DNA of 64,000 bases from Goleter apudmare HA4340-LM2 (GTDB taxonomy: Bacteria; Cyanobacteriota; Cyanobacteriia; Cyanobacteriales; Nostocaceae). Where the stretch lies: NCBI GenBank assembly GCA_019359495.1, contig JAHHHF010000075.1, forward strand, positions 1 through 64,000. The letters are read 5' to 3'. Below are positions 35,170 to 43,753 of this stretch, piece after piece; the first letter of the stretch is position 1; each line of letters begins with the position of its first letter. Under the pieces are notes generated by a model. The model did no database searches and was not told the DNA's origin. It was given only the letters and a program-made list of their open reading frames with translations. A program made the translations under genes and the position numbers.

Positions 35170-36954
35170 ATGCAATCCACTAATATATTTTCCGTAATTA
35201 AACGTTTTTGGTTACTAATAGTTTTGGCTTTAGCTACAGCAATAACAGTTATTGCCTGTAACCCAGCAAACTATAAAACAGCGTCTGCTCAAGTACCCCA
35301 ATTAGTAACTAGTATTCTCAGCGACCCCAAAACCTTTAACTATGCTCTAAGTGCCGAATCACCAAACATTTTTGGTCTCACTTACGAAGGATTAATTACT
35401 GAAAACTACGAAACAGGTAAGATTGAACCAGCCTTAGCAGAATCTTGGGAAGTTTCTGATGATAAATTAAAAATAGTTTTTACTCTGCGGGAAAATTTGA
35501 AGTGGTCTGATGGGCAACCACTAACGGTAGACGATGTCGTGTTTACCTACAACAACATTTATCTCAATGAAGCAATTCCTACAGATGTCCGAGATGTGAT
35601 GAAAATCGGGGAAAATCGGCAACTGCCTAGTGTCAAAAAACTCGATAATCGCCGGGTTGAGTTTACAGTGCCAGAACCATTTGCTCCCTTTTTACGCACC
35701 ACAACCAGTGCCCCGATTCTACCAGCTCATGCACTGCGAGAATCAGTAACCACAAAAGATGGCGATGGCAAACCGAAGTTTTTACAAAAATGGGGCGTTG
35801 ATACACCACCAGATGAACTGATCGTCAATGGCCCCTATAAGTTAGAACGTTATGATACTAGCCAACGCATAATTTTTCGGCGTAATCCCTATTTTTGGCG
35901 CAAAGATGCTCAAGGTAATCCCCAGCCATATATTGAACGAATTATTTGGCAAATTGTAGAATCAACAGACACTTCTTTGTTGCAATTTCGTTCTGGCGGT
36001 TTAGATACTGTAGGAGTGACACCAGACTATTTTTCGTTGCTTAAAGTCCAGGAAAAACAGGGTAATTTCAAAATATATAATGGTGGGCCTACTTCTAGTG
36101 TGACTTTTATATTTTTCAATTTGAATAAAGGTACAAGAGCAGGTAAACCATTAATAGATCCCATTAAATCACGTTGGTTTAATACTTTGGAATTTCGACA
36201 AGCAGTAGCTTATGCTATTGACCGCCAGACGATGCTTAACAACACTTTTCGTGGTTTGGGGAGTTTACAAAATTCACCTCTAGCAGTGCAAAGTCCTTAT
36301 TATATTTCGCCTGAAAAAGGAATCAAAGTCTACGATTATAATCCAGAAAAAGCAAGACAACTGTTAACAAAAGCAGGATTTAAATATAATGAACAAGGTC
36401 AGCTAACAGATGCTCAAGGAAACATTGTTCGGTTCACGTTGCTCACGAATGCTGGTAATAAGATCCGTGAAGCTATAGGATCGCAAATCAAGCGAGACTT
36501 GAGCAAAATTGGTATTCAAGTAGATTTTACACCTCTAGCATGGAATACATACACAGACAAGATTTCTAACACCTTAGACTATGATGCTGGATTGATTGGA
36601 TTTGGTGCAGGATTAGAACCGAATGATAGTGCTAATCTTTGGTCTCCAGATGGTGGCTCGCACTTATTTAATCAAAAACCTCAAGCAGGACAAAAACCGA
36701 TTGAAGGTAGAGAAGTTGCTCCTTGGGAAGCAAAAATCGGTGAACTTTACATTCAGGCTGCTAGAGAATTAGACGAAAATAAGCGCAAAGCAATTTATGC
36801 TCAAACGCAGAAGCTAACTCAAGAAAATTTACCATTAATCCACTTAGTTAGTGCCTATTCCATGTCAGCAGTGCGAAATCGTTTTGAAGGTATCAAATTC
36901 TCTGCTCTTGCTGGCGCATTCTGGAATATTCATGAAATTAAAGTAACTCAATAA
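35170..36954 (+). CDS. ABC transporter substrate-binding lipoprotein, family 5
   Basis: The 594-residue protein is an SBP_bac_5 (oligopeptide/dipeptide/nickel type) binding protein. The N-terminus is a lipoprotein signal (TAITVIAC, lipobox Cys about residue 30). The mature part has the family signature AESWEVSDDKLKIVFTLREN and KWSDGQPLTVDDVVFTY. It would bind a peptide or similar ligand in the periplasm. No permease or ATPase genes are adjacent, so it is an orphan binding protein that must dock to a transporter encoded elsewhere. The ligand cannot be told from sequence. Confidence 0.92.
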   Translation: MQSTNIFSVIKRFWLLIVLALATAITVIACNPANYKTASAQVPQLVTSILSDPKTFNYALSAESPNIFGLTYEGLITENYETGKIEPALAESWEVSDDKLKIVFTLRENLKWSDGQPLTVDDVVFTYNNIYLNEAIPTDVRDVMKIGENRQLPSVKKLDNRRVEFTVPEPFAPFLRTTTSAPILPAHALRESVTTKDGDGKPKFLQKWGVDTPPDELIVNGPYKLERYDTSQRIIFRRNPYFWRKDAQGNPQPYIERIIWQIVESTDTSLLQFRSGGLDTVGVTPDYFSLLKVQEKQGNFKIYNGGPTSSVTFIFFNLNKGTRAGKPLIDPIKSRWFNTLEFRQAVAYAIDRQTMLNNTFRGLGSLQNSPLAVQSPYYISPEKGIKVYDYNPEKARQLLTKAGFKYNEQGQLTDAQGNIVRFTLLTNAGNKIREAIGSQIKRDLSKIGIQVDFTPLAWNTYTDKISNTLDYDAGLIGFGAGLEPNDSANLWSPDGGSHLFNQKPQAGQKPIEGREVAPWEAKIGELYIQAARELDENKRKAIYAQTQKLTQENLPLIHLVSAYSMSAVRNRFEGIKFSALAGAFWNIHEIKVTQ

Positions 36955-37030
36955 GGGGCTGGATCTTAGGTATAAAGACATAATTAATTATCTAGTCCCC
37001 AGTTCCCAGTACCCAATACCCGCAAGAACC

Positions 37031-37819
37031 GTGACTCAACCTGAAGCTTTGCGATCGCTCTTAGAAGCGGTTGCCAATGGTAAAGTGACCCCAGAAGTGG
37101 CACTAGACTCCCTCAAAGACCTAGCCTATGAATCTGTGGGCGAGTTTGCCAAAATCGACCACCATCGTCAACTGAGAACTGGTTTTCCGGAAGTGATTTG
37201 GGGGCCAGGAAAGACTCCTGAGCAAATTGCTCAAATTATGGAGGTGATGCGCCAGCGTAATCCGGTGGTGATGGCAACTAGGATCGAACCAGCAGTTTAT
37301 AATGCACTGCAATCTCAAGTTAGAGGTTTGCAGTACTACAATTTGGCGCGAATTTGTGCCATTACTCCCCCTGACATCGAACCACAATTTGCAGGTGTAA
37401 TTAGCATTCTTTCGGCTGGTACTGCTGATTTACCAGTTGCGGAAGAAGCGGCTGTGACTGCCGAACTTTCAGGATTCCGTGTCCAACGTCTTTGGGATGT
37501 CGGCGTTGCTGGGATTCACCGTTTATTGAATAACCGCCATGTCATTGAGTCAGCATCTGTGTTGATTGTAGTAGCAGGCATGGAAGGTGCATTACCCAGT
37601 GTAGTTGCTGGTTTGGCAGATTGTCCGGTGATTGCTGTACCTACCAGCGTTGGTTATGGTGCAAGTTTCGGCGGATTAGCACCTTTATTGACAATGCTCA
37701 ACTCCTGTGCCGCTGGAGTGGGTGTAGTTAATATTGATAATGGCTTTGGTGCAGCAGTGTTGGCGGGGCAAATTTTGCGAACAGCCGAGAAATTGCGGTT
37801 GGCATTACCTGCATCTTGA
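37031..37819 (+). CDS. larB: Nickel pincer cofactor biosynthesis protein LarB
   Basis: LarB is a PurE-like carboxylase/hydrolase that converts nicotinic acid adenine dinucleotide to a dicarboxylated mononucleotide, the first step of nickel-pincer cofactor synthesis. The 262-residue protein shows the N-terminal helical region and the PurE-like domain (ISILSAGTADLPVAEEAA; VVAGMEGALPSVVAGL; VPTSVGYGASFGGLAPLLTMLNSC split across the active site). The start is GTG at 37031. larC and larE are not adjacent. A small membrane-protein frame begins 4 bp after the stop. Confidence 0.93.
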   Translation: MTQPEALRSLLEAVANGKVTPEVALDSLKDLAYESVGEFAKIDHHRQLRTGFPEVIWGPGKTPEQIAQIMEVMRQRNPVVMATRIEPAVYNALQSQVRGLQYYNLARICAITPPDIEPQFAGVISILSAGTADLPVAEEAAVTAELSGFRVQRLWDVGVAGIHRLLNNRHVIESASVLIVVAGMEGALPSVVAGLADCPVIAVPTSVGYGASFGGLAPLLTMLNSCAAGVGVVNIDNGFGAAVLAGQILRTAEKLRLALPAS

Positions 37820-37823
37820 GGTT

Positions 37824-38102
37824 ATGACATTAAGGTCATCTGCATTACTCAGTATATTCTCAGTGATGCAGCCCATCACTTCTGAATCAGCAAATATGCA
37901 CTATTTCAGCGATTCGATATCTCAGTTATTTTGGCATTTACCTGTAAATGTATCTCTGTTAGCCCAAAACATCACTGATCCCAACATTGTCGGTCAAATG
38001 CAAAAAGCTTGGAGTCACTTTATCCAAACAGGTCAAGTCTGGGCCCTGTTGATTGGTTTGGTTATTGGTTATATGATTCGGAATTTAACTAGCTACGGTT
38101 GA
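37824..38102 (+). CDS. Small hypothetical membrane protein downstream of larB
   Basis: A frame ends at TGA 38100-38102; its C-terminal half (LLAQNITDPNIVGQMQKAWS, then a span WALLIGLVIGYMIRNL) looks genuine. The start is uncertain: ATG 37824 (92 residues) lies 4 bp after larB with GAGG just upstream, while ATG 37866 and 37893 would give shorter products. One clear membrane span lies near the C-terminus. No family is recognised. Its placement suggests co-transcription with larB. Confidence 0.6.
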   Translation: MTLRSSALLSIFSVMQPITSESANMHYFSDSISQLFWHLPVNVSLLAQNITDPNIVGQMQKAWSHFIQTGQVWALLIGLVIGYMIRNLTSYG

Positions 38103-38264
38103 TAGGAATAAGGCATTGGGGAGCCAGTTGCGTGGGCGGGTTTCCCGACTTAAGCAAACTGGCGTCATTAGGGAAATGAGGGCAAGAATAATCCTTGACT
38201 CTGGACTCTTGACTCTCTACCCTTAACTGTTGACCATTCCCCAGCACCTAATCCCTTTGTATCT

Positions 38265-39656
38265 ATGACCAAAGAACAAACTTGGAGTCAGCGATTTGAA
38301 TCAGCGTTGCATCCGGCGATCGCCCGTTTTAATGCCAGTATAGGTTTTGATATTGCATTAATAGAATATGACCTGACTGGCTCCCAAGCTCATGCCAAAA
38401 TGCTGGCTCATACTGGCATTATTTCCCCAGAAGAAGGAGAGCAATTATTCACAGGTTTAGAACAAATTCGTCAAGAATATCGGCAGGGCAAATTTCAGCC
38501 AGGGATTGACGCCGAAGATGTACATTTTGCTGTGGAACGGCGATTGACAGAGATTGTCGGCGATGTCGGGAAAAAGCTACACACTGCGCGATCGCGCAAT
38601 GACCAAGTAGGTACTGACACCAGACTCTATCTCCGCGACCAAATTCAACAAATCAAGAGTCAATTAAGGGAATTTCAAACCGTTTTAGTAGATATAGCTG
38701 AAACCAACATCGAAACGCTGATTCCTGGCTATACCCACCTGCAACGCGCCCAACCCCTGAGTTTGGCTCATCACCTCTTGGCGTACTTTCACATGGCACA
38801 ACGCGACTGGGAACGCCTGGGAGATGTGCAAGGAAGAGTGAACATCTCCCCTCTTGGATGTGGTGCTTTAGCAGGAACCACCTTTCCTATTGACCGCCAC
38901 TACTCAGCTAATCTCTTGCAATTTAACAATATTTATGCTAACAGCCTGGATGGAGTTAGCGATCGTGACTTTGCAATTGAGTTTCTCTGTGCTGCTAGCT
39001 TGATTATGGTTCACCTCAGCCGCCTCTCGGAAGAAGTGATTCTCTGGTCATCCGAAGAATTTCGCTTTGTCACCCTCAAAGATAACTGCGCCACTGGTTC
39101 TAGCATCATGCCTCAAAAGAAAAACCCCGATGTGCCAGAATTGGTGCGGGGTAAAACCGGGCGGGTGTTTGGTCATCTCCAGGCGATGTTGGTGATGATG
39201 AAGGGGCTACCCTTGGCATACAACAAAGACTTACAAGAAGACAAAGAAGGTCTGTTTGATAGTGTCAACACTGTTAAAGCCTGCCTGGAAGCAATGACAA
39301 TTTTATTCCGAGAAGGTTTAGAATTTCGTACCCAGCGCTTAACACAAGCGGTTACAGAAGATTTTTCTAATGCTACCGATGTGGCAGATTATTTAGCAAC
39401 ACGGGGTGTTCCCTTTCGAGAAGCCTATAATCTCGTAGGTAAAGTAGTAAAAACCAGCATTGCCGCAGGTAAACTTCTCAAAGATTTGAGCTTAGAAGAA
39501 TGGCAACAACTGCACCCAGCATTTGCCGCAGATATTTATGAAGCCATATCCCCCCGTCAAGTTGTAGCAGCCCGTAACAGCTATGGTGGTACAGGTTTTA
39601 CACAAGTAAGAGAGGAACTCCTCAAAGCCCGCGCTACCTTGAAGACTGGAAACTAG
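38265..39656 (+). CDS. argH: Argininosuccinate lyase
   Basis: ArgH splits argininosuccinate into arginine and fumarate, the last step of arginine synthesis. The 463-residue protein belongs to the fumarase/aspartase superfamily, with the signature [20 protein letters not shown] (flexible catalytic serine loop) and [20 protein letters not shown]. The length is standard. With carB in the same window it links to arginine supply for cyanophycin. It is followed by a dispersed hairpin element and a convergent terminator. Confidence 0.97.
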   Translation: MTKEQTWSQRFESALHPAIARFNASIGFDIALIEYDLTGSQAHAKMLAHTGIISPEEGEQLFTGLEQIRQEYRQGKFQPGIDAEDVHFAVERRLTEIVGDVGKKLHTARSRNDQVGTDTRLYLRDQIQQIKSQLREFQTVLVDIAETNIETLIPGYTHLQRAQPLSLAHHLLAYFHMAQRDWERLGDVQGRVNISPLGCGALAGTTFPIDRHYSANLLQFNNIYANSLDGVSDRDFAIEFLCAASLIMVHLSRLSEEVILWSSEEFRFVTLKDNCATGSSIMPQKKNPDVPELVRGKTGRVFGHLQAMLVMMKGLPLAYNKDLQEDKEGLFDSVNTVKACLEAMTILFREGLEFRTQRLTQAVTEDFSNATDVADYLATRGVPFREAYNLVGKVVKTSIAAGKLLKDLSLEEWQQLHPAFAADIYEAISPRQVVAARNSYGGTGFTQVREELLKARATLKTGN

Positions 39657-39687
39657 TGGTCTATCGCTTGAACTGTGAGTATTAAAA

Positions 39688-39770
39688 GTTTTGTAGTCAG
39701 GACTTTAGTCCTTGATTCTTAAGCACTGTAAGGCTTCGGAGAACCCATAGATTAGTGCTTACTACGAACT
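39688..39770. repeat. GTAGT...ACTAC hairpin element, copy 2
   Basis: AGTTTTGTAGTCAGGACTTT at the left and GTGCTTACTACGAACT at the right form terminal inverted repeats. Inner motifs GGACTTTAGTCC and a diverged AGCACT...AGTGCT correspond to those of the element at 11526-11583. The middle is diverged by an insert (GGCTTCGGAGAACC). Confidence 0.6.
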
Positions 39771-39795
39771 TTGCGCCATGCCCTACTAATAAATA

Positions 39796-39817
39796 AGGGC
39801 GTACATGTGTACGCCCT
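39796..39817. terminator. Bidirectional terminator, AGGGCGTACA stem
   Basis: AGGGCGTACA (39796-39805) and TGTACGCCCT (39808-39817) form a perfect 10-bp stem with a 2-nt loop, followed by AAAAATTT. It lies between convergent argH and the small basic protein gene and can serve both. Confidence 0.75.
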
Positions 39818-39857
39818 AAAAATTTAGAAGACTCAAAGAACAAGGATTTTAGACGCT

Positions 39858-40022
39858 TTATTCAGCATCAACTGCTGCTGCTCCTTCATCCTCTTCACTC
39901 TTCGGTGGTCTTTGTTGGAACCTTCTTTGCATTCTTCCTGTCGTTGTCCGTTTACGAAACTTTCTGGCATACGCCTGGTTCCGTAGCGCCTTTTCTTTTT
40001 TCGGATTGCGGCGCTTAGCCAT
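39858..40022 (-). CDS. Small basic conserved protein, 54 aa
   Basis: The protein starts at the ATG complementary to 40020-40022 (MAKRRNPKKEKALRNQAYAR) and has 54 residues. The first 40 are strongly basic and the tail is acidic (KSEEDEGAAAVDAE). The composition resembles ribosome-associated or RNA-binding peptides, and the pattern is conserved in cyanobacteria, but I know no assigned function. The 8-residue longer frame upstream (MLFINEVN) is rejected because GAGGTGAAC gives a ribosome-binding site for the inner ATG. Confidence 0.8.
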   Translation of the reverse strand: MAKRRNPKKEKALRNQAYARKFRKRTTTGRMQRRFQQRPPKSEEDEGAAAVDAE

Positions 40023-40797
40023 GTTCACCTCATTAATAAACAACAAAAATCGTAACTAGGCAATATCATCCACTCGTGTTATTGATACAGTTTTAGCCTA
40101 GTCTAGAATTTTAATTCTTTAGACAGCATACCATTCTACCGTATGAGATTTTATGGTGTCAATAGAATTTAGAGTTATCCTTGCATTAGCTAGCCATAGC
40201 AAGCACATCATCGTTCACATAGATTCCAGGCTGCTGATCAATAGTTCTCGATCTCAACTCCACTTGTTAAGATATGCGATATACAGCGATTTAATCGCAA
40301 AAATCCTAAAAAACGTCATTAATTAAGATTTATTAATCTAATTTATGTAAATATATGCACAATTAGTTAAATTTTGCGCTATGTATATACAGTCTGTTGC
40401 CATACACTAACCACTTTGATTCAATTGCAGACCATATTAGGGAGAATTATTCTACCAATCAGGAAATAACCCTTGGTTGATGTTTTTGCATTGACATAAA
40501 CTAATGGTTATCTTTATTGATATCAACTGAAGTTTGTTATCAATAAATCTAGATTGAGACAAAAAATAGAAACCTCCTAATTAATATAAAAAGTGAGAAT
40601 TTTAGTCTTCATGTGTAAAAAAATACAAAACCTTTCTTGGTGATCAGATGCTAAAATCGACATATTCTGCGGCAGCGTCAGAATAAAAGCCCAAGCCACA
40701 AACATTTTTGTGTAAAACACAGTTCAACACTAAATGAGGTTGAATCTATGTTCGGTGGTAAGGAACTATCATAATACAACCCTATATAATTTTCAGA
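40023..40797. other. 775-bp AT-rich intergenic region
   Basis: No gene is supported here. The region is AT-rich and contains a 10-bp inverted repeat, TTTATTGATA (40513-40522) and TATCAATAAA (40538-40547), with a 15-bp spacer. No known RNA family or dispersed repeat was recognised. It probably contains divergent promoters for the small basic protein and the Nudix gene. Confidence 0.45.
40513..40547. promoter_or_regulatory. 10-bp inverted repeat TTTATTGATA
   Basis: The arms are perfect 10-bp reverse complements, 25 bp centre to centre. The site lies in the long gap between divergent genes and may be an operator for a dimeric regulator. Regulator unknown. Confidence 0.4.
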
Positions 40798-41292
40798 TTG
40801 AACGTTCTTGCTTTTTTTGCGACAGCTATCCAGTCCACACGTAGCTTATGGCGTATTGGACAAACAGTATTGGGTATAATATTCCGTCATCCCATTACTG
40901 GTACCAGTGTCATCCCAATTTTGCCAGACGGTCGGATTGTTTTGATACGACGACGCGACGATGGTCGCTGGGCATTACCGGGAGGCATGGTAGACTGGGG
41001 AGAAGATATTCCTACAACAGTCCACCGAGAATTACAAGAGGAAACTGGACTAGATTTGGTGAAAATTCGGCGATTGGTGGGAGTTTATTCTTCGCCAGAA
41101 CGCGATCCCAGAATCCATTCTATTTGTGTAGTTGTAGAAGCAGAAGTAGACGGAACAATGGAAGTTCAGGATACTTTAGAAGTCATGGAAATCTGCGCTT
41201 TCTCTCCCAACTCTCTACCATCAGAACCAATGTCTCATGATCACTCTCGGCAGTTACAAGACTATTTAAACGGTTTGACAACACTGGCATAA
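40798..41292 (+). CDS. Nudix hydrolase with hydrophobic N-terminus
   Basis: The 164-residue protein has a perfect Nudix box, G63-x5-E69-x7-R77-E78-L79-x-E81-E82-x-G84, with RWALPGGMVDWGED before it. Substrate unknown; similar cyanobacterial enzymes are annotated as ADP-ribose or NUDIX family hydrolases. The reading frame is open from a TTG at 40798 and I see no better ATG upstream. The first 30 residues (NVLAFFATAIQSTRSLWRIG) are hydrophobic to amphipathic and could hold the enzyme at a membrane. Confidence 0.82.
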   Translation: MNVLAFFATAIQSTRSLWRIGQTVLGIIFRHPITGTSVIPILPDGRIVLIRRRDDGRWALPGGMVDWGEDIPTTVHRELQEETGLDLVKIRRLVGVYSSPERDPRIHSICVVVEAEVDGTMEVQDTLEVMEICAFSPNSLPSEPMSHDHSRQLQDYLNGLTTLA

Positions 41293-41457
41293 TGATATGT
41301 TAGCTTATGCTAATTTCCGGTTTTCAAAGATAAATAGACGTAGATGCACGCGGATAATTAACACTTTTATCAGCGTTCATCATCATTTATTCGCAGTTAA
41401 AATCGGGGATTTTATCGAAAATCTACTATCTGCTAAAACTTAAATTCTAAAATTCAG

Positions 41458-42273
41458 ATGGATACGTTATTTTATAACTCCCGAAGAAAGCTCTCTCAAG
41501 GGCTATTATTTTGGCGGGAAGCTGGTGCAGGAACTCCTATAATTTTTTTACACGGTGCTTGGAACGATAGCAGTCAATGGGTATCGGTAATAGAATCATT
41601 GTCACAAGAATTCCATTGCTTTGCACCAGACTTATTAGGATTTGGTGAATCGGAAAATCCTAACATTCACCACTCAATTGATTTACAAGTAGAGTGTCTA
41701 GCTGAATTTCTGCAAGCTTTGAAGTTAGAAAAAGTATATTTAGTAGGACATTCCCTGGGAGGATGGATTGCTGCTAGCTATGCTTTAAAATATCCAGAAC
41801 AAGTTTATGGTTTAGTACTGCTATCTCCTGAAGGTGTAGAGATAGAAGGACAAGAAAAGTATTTACAGAAATTGCGGCATTTGGTTAACTTGTCACCCCT
41901 AATAGTAAAACTGTTAAAATTGCTGCGTCCTTTAACTAAAATTTTGGGTTGGCATGAAAAAATAGAACAGAATTTGCAGCAGCGTCAAACCTTATTAGAA
42001 TACCCAATCGCTAGCCATTTACTATTTCAAAGACAGCGCCCAGAAATTACAGCAGAATTACTACAAAACCGCTTGTATTTGATTGAAGTTCCGGCGTTGA
42101 TTTTACAGGGTGGTAAAGACACACCTTACGCCTTAGCCAAGAGTCAGACCTACACTCAATTACTGCCTAAAGTCGATTTTAAAATTATCGCCCACGCCGG
42201 AAACGATTTACCAGAATCTTCGGCTACAGTTGTGGCTGGCGATATTCAAGATTTTGTTCAGGGAAATTGGTGA
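41458..42273 (+). CDS. Alpha/beta fold hydrolase
   Basis: The 271-residue protein has the alpha/beta hydrolase pattern: oxyanion region FLHGAWNDSSQW, nucleophile elbow VGHSLGG (S99), an acidic residue near QGGKDTPYAL, and a C-terminal His in IIAHAGNDLP. A cap region (about 145-205) is helical. The substrate is not recognisable; such proteins include esterases, lipases and haloperoxidase-like enzymes. It stands alone, with no obvious operon partner. Confidence 0.88.
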   Translation: MDTLFYNSRRKLSQGLLFWREAGAGTPIIFLHGAWNDSSQWVSVIESLSQEFHCFAPDLLGFGESENPNIHHSIDLQVECLAEFLQALKLEKVYLVGHSLGGWIAASYALKYPEQVYGLVLLSPEGVEIEGQEKYLQKLRHLVNLSPLIVKLLKLLRPLTKILGWHEKIEQNLQQRQTLLEYPIASHLLFQRQRPEITAELLQNRLYLIEVPALILQGGKDTPYALAKSQTYTQLLPKVDFKIIAHAGNDLPESSATVVAGDIQDFVQGNW

Positions 42274-42384
42274 TAGGGAATATAAAAAAAGTGCTTACCT
42301 TTTCTACTCATATTTCTTATATGGCAATCCTCTTTGAGTTGCAAAACTTAGTTGTGGAGGTATTATTAGGAATGACTATAGTTA

Positions 42385-42837
42385 TCAAATATTAAAGTCA
42401 TTGAGAGTTTTTTGCCAATCTTTGACAAATATTCCTTCATGCTCAAATCTCAATATATGTTTTAAATTTGTAGTAACAATTATGACCTCTTTAAAACTCC
42501 TTAATTGGATAATAGCTTGAGCAGCAAGGATTACATCACCATCTAAACTATCTTTACTGGCTGTAGGTTTTCCCTGGTTTCGTACCCAAGCCCATAACTC
42601 GGCTGCTTTTTGCATAGTTTCAGGAGTGATTGGTATAAGATAAATTTGGCTAAGTTTGTTGAGACGGTCTATACTTTTGTGTTTTCTTTGTCTCAATAGT
42701 TCCCGTCGCAGTTCACAATCAGCTATTTCTGGTATACGTATAGTAATTTGATCTTTTCTGAGAGATTGTAGCCAGATTTGAATTCTTGGATCTACTTTTG
42801 GATGTGTTACTTGACTCAGAGGATGAGTATCTAACAA
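42385..42837 (-). CDS. PIN-domain protein (VapC-like)
   Basis: The 150-residue protein has the PIN-domain acidic residues: LLDTHPLSQ near the N-terminus, a Glu in IPEIADCELRREL, and SLDGDVILAAQA. PIN domains are metal-dependent ribonucleases, often toxins of VapBC pairs. The start is a TTG at 42835-42837; the frame is open a few codons further but no ATG occurs. No antitoxin gene lies on either side: coaX ends 18 bp upstream on the same strand. It may be an orphan toxin or a housekeeping PIN nuclease. Confidence 0.82.
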   Translation of the reverse strand: MLDTHPLSQVTHPKVDPRIQIWLQSLRKDQITIRIPEIADCELRRELLRQRKHKSIDRLNKLSQIYLIPITPETMQKAAELWAWVRNQGKPTASKDSLDGDVILAAQAIIQLRSFKEVIIVTTNLKHILRFEHEGIFVKDWQKTLNDFNI

Positions 42838-42855
42838 TGAGAATGCAGATGTTTG

Positions 42856-43644
42856 TTAATTATTTCCCATCATGATTTTCTGCATTCCCCAGAAAATTAA
42901 GTTTGGTTCTACATATAATCGTTTAGCGATTGCCGGAAATTGAGCCTCAAGATAATTTACCAACAACAGGCGATCGCCTCCAGTAATGGTAATATTACTT
43001 TCGGGAAATAATCGCCACCACTCGACAATAAAATCTTTGATACCAGCCACTAAAGTGTAAATCACGCCGCTTTCAATTGCTTGGGATGTGTTGAGTGCAA
43101 AGCGTGGAGGTAGTAGAGGCGCGATTAGTCGTGTCTCTACCTGTGGTAATTGTCCGGTTTTTTGATTGAGAGTCGCAAATTGTAAACCTAGTCCCGGTAA
43201 AATCGCCCCACCTACCAAACTACGGTTAGCATCTGCACCGGTAAAAGTCAGTGCTGTTCCCGCATCAATTACCAGCATAGGAAAACCCCATTGTTTTCCC
43301 GCACCCCACAAAGCTAAGGCGCGGTCAATTCCTAGTGTGGGATATGTATTTAACAGGGGTACTTGGTCTAAGGTAATCACTCGCAAATGGGGGTAAGTTT
43401 GCCAAATTTTAGTCTGACTGGGGACTACGGAGGCGAGGAGGAGAGGTGAGGGCGATGAGAGCGATGGGGGGAGAATTGCGCGGGGGAAATCAATTTGCTG
43501 TATACCTGACTCAGGTTGATGTTCAGTATTCCAAGTTGCATCCAGGCTGTCGTTGATAAATAATGCCCAATGTAGTCGGGAATTCCCCACCATCAAAGCT
43601 AGCCAAACATTCTCTGTATTTCTTTGTTCGTCGTCCAGGTTCAC
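42856..43644 (-). CDS. coaX: Type III pantothenate kinase
   Basis: CoaX phosphorylates pantothenate in coenzyme A synthesis. It is an acetate/sugar kinase-Hsc70-actin fold enzyme that needs a monovalent cation. The 262-residue protein shows [12 protein letters not shown] (phosphate-1 loop), [12 protein letters not shown] (phosphate-2) and the [11 protein letters not shown] motif. Cyanobacteria normally use this type. It is divergent from flv3 and the likely first gene of a unit with the PIN gene. Confidence 0.92.
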   Translation of the reverse strand: MNLDDEQRNTENVWLALMVGNSRLHWALFINDSLDATWNTEHQPESGIQQIDFPRAILPPSLSSPSPLLLASVVPSQTKIWQTYPHLRVITLDQVPLLNTYPTLGIDRALALWGAGKQWGFPMLVIDAGTALTFTGADANRSLVGGAILPGLGLQFATLNQKTGQLPQVETRLIAPLLPPRFALNTSQAIESGVIYTLVAGIKDFIVEWWRLFPESNITITGGDRLLLVNYLEAQFPAIAKRLYVEPNLIFWGMQKIMMGNN

Positions 43645-43753
43645 ACTTTTAATTTTTTTAAGTCAGCTATAGATTTTTTAATAAAACTTAACAAACAACC
43701 CGTGTCACAATAGTGTCAGAGGAAAAAATACTCATTTGTCAAGGAGGGGAGTT

